Below the pieces are notes generated by a model. The model did not search any database, was not told where the DNA came from, and worked only from the letters and a program-made list of their open reading frames with translations. 64,000 nt of DNA from the NCBI GenBank assembly GCA_039985655.1, contig JBDWSF010000014.1, forward strand, positions 248,001-312,000. The letters run 5' to 3'. This DNA is from Postechiella sp039985655. Its GTDB lineage: Bacteria; Bacteroidota; Bacteroidia; Flavobacteriales; Flavobacteriaceae. Below, piece by piece: positions 60,857-64,000 of this stretch. Within the stretch, counting starts at the first letter, position 1. Each line of letters begins with the position of its first letter. The position numbers and the translations under genes were made by a program.

Positions 60857-62767
60857 ATGAGCCTTAAACATGCCTACAGAGCAGATATAGATGGATTAAG
60901 AACCGTTGCTGTTCTACTTGTTATTCTATTTCATGCTAACGTTAATCTTATACAGGGCGGTTATATTGGTGTAGACGTCTTTTTTGTTATTTCTGGATTC
61001 TTAATTACAAAGTCCATTAATAAAGAGATGCTAGAAAACAGCTTTAGCTTTAAACAGTTCTACTTAAGACGTATTAGAAGAATAATTCCTGTTTTAGTTT
61101 TTATAGTCGCCATAATTGCAATTCCTGCCTATTTATTTTTATTAGCGAATCATTTTGAATCTTATGCTAGAGCAGCGCTAAACACCTTATTAAGTACAAA
61201 CAATTTTTATTTATGGTCTAATAGTGCCGAGTATTTTTCTGAAAGCTCAGAATTCCAACCATTGCTGCATACTTGGTCGTTATCTGTAGAAGAGCAGTTT
61301 TATATTTTATGGCCACCGCTGTTGCTTTTCTTACATCGTAAATTCAAACTACAAACACGTTTAACCATTGTTTTAATCACCGTTTTTATCGGATTAGGAT
61401 TATCTATATACCTAACAAAAACCGATTTAAACATGGCTTATTTTTTATTGCCAGCTAGAATATTCGAACTTCTTATTGGTGGTGGTTTGGCGTTGTATTG
61501 GGATCGATTACCTAAATTATCAAATTTTAAAAATCATATATTATCTATAATTGGTGCTTTATTAATTTTTATACCGGCGTTATTACTCGATAAAAGTAGT
61601 TTCTTTCCAGGATACCAAGCCTTATGGCCGTGTTTGGGTGCTATGCTTCTAATTTATACTGGAAAAGAAAACACCCATGGATTTTTTAATTATATCCTCC
61701 AACTAAAACCCATGGTGTTTTTAGGAAAGTTATCCTACTCTATGTATTTATGGCACTGGCCTATTTTTGTTTTTATTGCGTATTTAGGCTATGAGTTAAC
61801 GGGTAGTTTTAGGATTTTTGCCATTGCATTAACTATTCTATTATCTTATTTCTCTTGGCGATTTATTGAACAACCTTTCCGGTTTCAATTTAAATTCAGT
61901 TTCAAAAAAACATTGACAGTTGTTATGCTTCCTTCATTTTTAATTATTGGAGCTATCTATGGAATTATTGATGCGAAAAATGGTTTCCCTGAACGTTTCC
62001 CCAACCTTTCTGAATTTGATAAAAACACGAACTTTCCAAGTAAAGTTAGAAAGGCTTGCTTCAACAAACGTATTGTTGGTAATTGCGAGGCATGTTATTT
62101 AGGCGTGAAAAAAGATACGTTAGATGGTGTTCTAATTGGTGATTCGTTCGCGAACCATACGGCTGCTTTTTTAGATGTTTTAGCAAAAGACGCTGATTTA
62201 TATATTCATGATAGCGCTGCTAGTGGTTATCCTATTATGAATGACATTGATAACGATGGTAACGACATCTATCCCAAAGCGTATGCTATCGAGCGGATGA
62301 ATTATGCAAAACAATTTAAAACCATATACATCTCTGTCAACTGGTATAAATTTTCAGATACCACAACGGCAAAATACAAATCGGCCATAAAAACGGTTAG
62401 CGAGTTAGTTAAATTAAATAAGAAAGTGGTGCTTTTTGATTGTTTACGAGAAACAACAGATATGAACCTTCATAAATTAAAACTGATTAAAATAGGACGA
62501 TCAACACCGTTTACAAAAGATGATCTTTTAATATCTAAAACAGAAAGACCAGAAGGGTATTTAATTGATGTTTTAAAAGCACGGTTTCCTTCGGTTGTAA
62601 TTATTGATTTGAATGATGCTATGTGTGATGACAATAGTTGTGAACTTCAAATTGATAACACGATAGTTTACAGAAACGCAGATCATTTGAATACTAGTGG
62701 CGCGAAACTTATGGGTGAACGTTATTTGGGGCGGAAAGGGAATCCTTTGAGGTTGTTTAAAGAGTAA
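60857..62767 (+). CDS. OafA/YrhL-type membrane O-acyltransferase with SGNH domain
   Basis: A 636-residue integral membrane enzyme that transfers acyl groups to surface sugars such as O-antigen or capsule. Residues ~5-350 hold ten or so helices of the acyltransferase_3 fold: YRADIDGLRTVAVLLVILFHANV with the catalytic His, GGYIGVDVFFVISGFLI, and LLHTWSLSVEEQFYILWPPLLL near 146. From ~400 an SGNH-like periplasmic domain follows (DGVLIGDSFANHTAAFLDVL near 425, NADHLNTSGAKL near 608 with the closing Asp-x-x-His), typical of the fused OafA form. No glycosyltransferases adjoin it, so its target is unclear. Confidence 0.92.
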   Translation: MSLKHAYRADIDGLRTVAVLLVILFHANVNLIQGGYIGVDVFFVISGFLITKSINKEMLENSFSFKQFYLRRIRRIIPVLVFIVAIIAIPAYLFLLANHFESYARAALNTLLSTNNFYLWSNSAEYFSESSEFQPLLHTWSLSVEEQFYILWPPLLLFLHRKFKLQTRLTIVLITVFIGLGLSIYLTKTDLNMAYFLLPARIFELLIGGGLALYWDRLPKLSNFKNHILSIIGALLIFIPALLLDKSSFFPGYQALWPCLGAMLLIYTGKENTHGFFNYILQLKPMVFLGKLSYSMYLWHWPIFVFIAYLGYELTGSFRIFAIALTILLSYFSWRFIEQPFRFQFKFSFKKTLTVVMLPSFLIIGAIYGIIDAKNGFPERFPNLSEFDKNTNFPSKVRKACFNKRIVGNCEACYLGVKKDTLDGVLIGDSFANHTAAFLDVLAKDADLYIHDSAASGYPIMNDIDNDGNDIYPKAYAIERMNYAKQFKTIYISVNWYKFSDTTTAKYKSAIKTVSELVKLNKKVVLFDCLRETTDMNLHKLKLIKIGRSTPFTKDDLLISKTERPEGYLIDVLKARFPSVVIIDLNDAMCDDNSCELQIDNTIVYRNADHLNTSGAKLMGERYLGRKGNPLRLFKE

Positions 62768-62840
62768 GAAAAATTGGTGCTTTTCAGATTAAAATCATAG
62801 TTATGTTTTATACACGTTTTTTGTTCTAAACTGTTAGTTT

Positions 62841-63293
62841 TTATATTTCATAATAATCTCCGTCTTCCCATAATTTCGTTCCCAGAAAATTTCCGCAAAA
62901 GTCGTATCGTTTTATTGTATTTATTTTTTTTACATTTTTACCATGACTAAAAATCCAAATTTCGTTTTCAATAATTTTTATTCGATTAAATTTTCTAGTA
63001 TCAGAAGCATCCATCGAGCTTATAAAAACTGATTTTTTATCAAAAACCTCATTACCTTCTTGGTCAATAATTCGATCAGTAACAATGACTTTTCTATGTC
63101 TTAAAGTCCAAAATAAAAATTTCCGTTTCTTTTCAATCCGTTCAGTTTTCAGAGTCACATTTTCAATTCTGCAATACTTTTTTTTAATCAGATTTACGCT
63201 TTGAACTTCTGTGGTTTTGATTCCACTATTCAAATTAGTGAATAAGAAAATTAAACTTAATGATGTAGTGAATATTGTGTTTATAACGGTCAT
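62841..63293 (-). CDS. Unrecognised protein with an N-terminal membrane segment
   Basis: A 150-residue protein with a hydrophobic segment at ~2-20 (signal peptide or anchor), then a Lys/Arg- and Ile-rich beta-type domain with two Cys (KKYCRIENVTLKTERIEKK, KRYDFCGNFLGTKLWEDGDYYEI). I recognise no family. The closing part YDFCGNFLGTKLWEDGDYYEI is distinctive and could be used to find relatives. It lies between the acyltransferase and a SUKH-family gene, both close in AT content; its start has no obvious ribosome site, as is usual in Bacteroidota. A role in a toxin/immunity setting is only suggested by the neighbour. Confidence 0.5.
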   Translation of the reverse strand: MTVINTIFTTSLSLIFLFTNLNSGIKTTEVQSVNLIKKKYCRIENVTLKTERIEKKRKFLFWTLRHRKVIVTDRIIDQEGNEVFDKKSVFISSMDASDTRKFNRIKIIENEIWIFSHGKNVKKINTIKRYDFCGNFLGTKLWEDGDYYEI

Positions 63294-63443
63294 TTAAAAC
63301 TAACAGTAACGTACTCGTATACAAAAAACTTACATGTTTACATTCGAAGATTTTTAGAAGAAAAATCAGACATAAAAAACCAAACAACGATCTTTGATTA
63401 AGGTAAACACCAGCAATTATATATATAATGTTGCAACCAGTTT

Positions 63444-63989
63444 TTATTCAATTTCTGCTCTTAAATTATTTATTTCTGAATTCCAAAAACTTGATTCAAT
63501 GTAATAATTCGGATTTAATTTTTTAAAATCATTTTCTAATTCAGTCAGATTATTCTCTGTAAACTTTGAACCAAAAAATCCATCTTCTCCAAGTTCCGAA
63601 TTTATTTTTTCGATGAAATTTCTAAATAGTAACATTGAAGAAGCTAATTCCGAAATATTCTTATTCATAGTTTCAATGACTTCAAAACCTTCTTCGTGGT
63701 CAAGTATAACTAATTTATCATTATCTGATGAATCAATACAAATTAGATTTCCATTATTGTCAGAACCAAATATCCAATAATCTTTAGTTTTATCATCTAA
63801 TTCATCATCGTCATAATAATCTTTGATATTATTGAATTCCCAATCGTAACTTCTTAATCCAAATCCTAAAAATGGTGCAGAATCTTCTGGAAATCCAACT
63901 TTTAAAAATTTCTTTGTTTCGTTTTTTAGATTTGACTTCTCTACTTGTTCAATCGGAAATTCAGTCCATCTCTCCGAATCATCTTTCAT
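63444..63989 (-). CDS. SMI1/KNR4 (SUKH)-like protein, putative immunity protein
   Basis: A 181-residue acidic, soluble protein. W-TEFPIEQVEKSNLKNETKKFLKVGFPEDSAPFLGFG at the N-terminus, the middle KDYWIFGSDNNGNLICIDSSDNDKLVILDHE and IETMNKNISELASSMLLFRNFIEKI near 110-135 follow the SUKH pattern (LPxxY-like turn, W-I-G--G-G--I--D, and I--SL--FL). SUKH proteins often protect against nuclease or deaminase toxins in polymorphic toxin systems. No toxin gene is visible, but the window ends 11 bases upstream of its start, so its partner may lie outside. Confidence 0.65.
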   Translation of the reverse strand: MKDDSERWTEFPIEQVEKSNLKNETKKFLKVGFPEDSAPFLGFGLRSYDWEFNNIKDYYDDDELDDKTKDYWIFGSDNNGNLICIDSSDNDKLVILDHEEGFEVIETMNKNISELASSMLLFRNFIEKINSELGEDGFFGSKFTENNLTELENDFKKLNPNYYIESSFWNSEINNLRAEIE

Positions 63990-64000
63990 CTAGGTTTTCT

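Overview
The window is about one third GC and carries the hallmarks of a marine member of the Flavobacteriaceae (Bacteroidota). These include secreted proteins with type IX secretion (T9SS) C-terminal sorting domains, TonB receptors with carboxypeptidase-regulatory N-termini, a DUF4249 partner lipoprotein, TAnnTTTG-type promoters, a PL7 alginate lyase lipoprotein, and a LytS/LytTR pair. No rRNA or tRNA gene was seen. Assignments come from reading the sequence and from family knowledge; no database search was run.

Layout. 1-3.1 kb: a DEAD-box RNA helicase with a structured leader, then a secreted carboxypeptidase-regulatory-like protein. 3.1-5.2 kb: a low-density scar with an IS630-type transposase relic, a 51-residue conserved-looking small protein and a truncated tyrosine recombinase. 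5.3-16.1 kb: an 11 kb metal island, read as a zinc-starvation locus. One unit (right to left) is merC, folE, two COG0523 GTPases, an ABC ATPase, an FtsX-type permease with a His/Glu-rich loop, and a DUF3299-like protein. The other is a small His/Cys protein, a TonB receptor and three DUF4625-like lipoproteins. A perfect GCAACT-A-AGTTGC palindrome overlaps the -33 box of a good promoter at the right end, and an imperfect copy lies at the left end. Both edges carry truncated genes.

16.5-29.7 kb: an accessory region with three large T9SS-exported proteins (CotH/LTD, LamG/DUF285, and leucine-rich repeat), an XRE regulator, a freestanding candidate structured RNA with its own promoter and terminator, an ECF sigma factor split by a one-base frameshift, an unfamiliar protein with an exact 110-residue internal period, and nested IS3/IS1182 relics.

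29.7-50.7 kb: mostly core metabolism. It holds a molybdenum hydroxylase pair, the threonine catabolic genes kbl and tdh facing an Lrp-type regulator across a large inverted repeat, a YheT-like hydrolase, adenine deaminase, tilS, pabB, an epimerase, a second DEAD-box helicase, a class C beta-lactamase-like hydrolase with a poly-Tyr microsatellite, LytS/LytTR, MscS, a small protein absent from simple ORF calls, and an ECF sigma factor. 51-64 kb: a TonB receptor/DUF4249 pair, a PL7 alginate lyase behind a nested inverted-repeat operator candidate, a short MITE-like element, lpd, an S41 peptidase, smpB, an OafA-type acyltransferase and a SUKH protein.

Best candidates for something undescribed are the RNA at about 25.08-25.25 kb next to the broken sigma factor, the zinc island with its palindrome, and the two-fold repeat protein at 28.2-29.0 kb.
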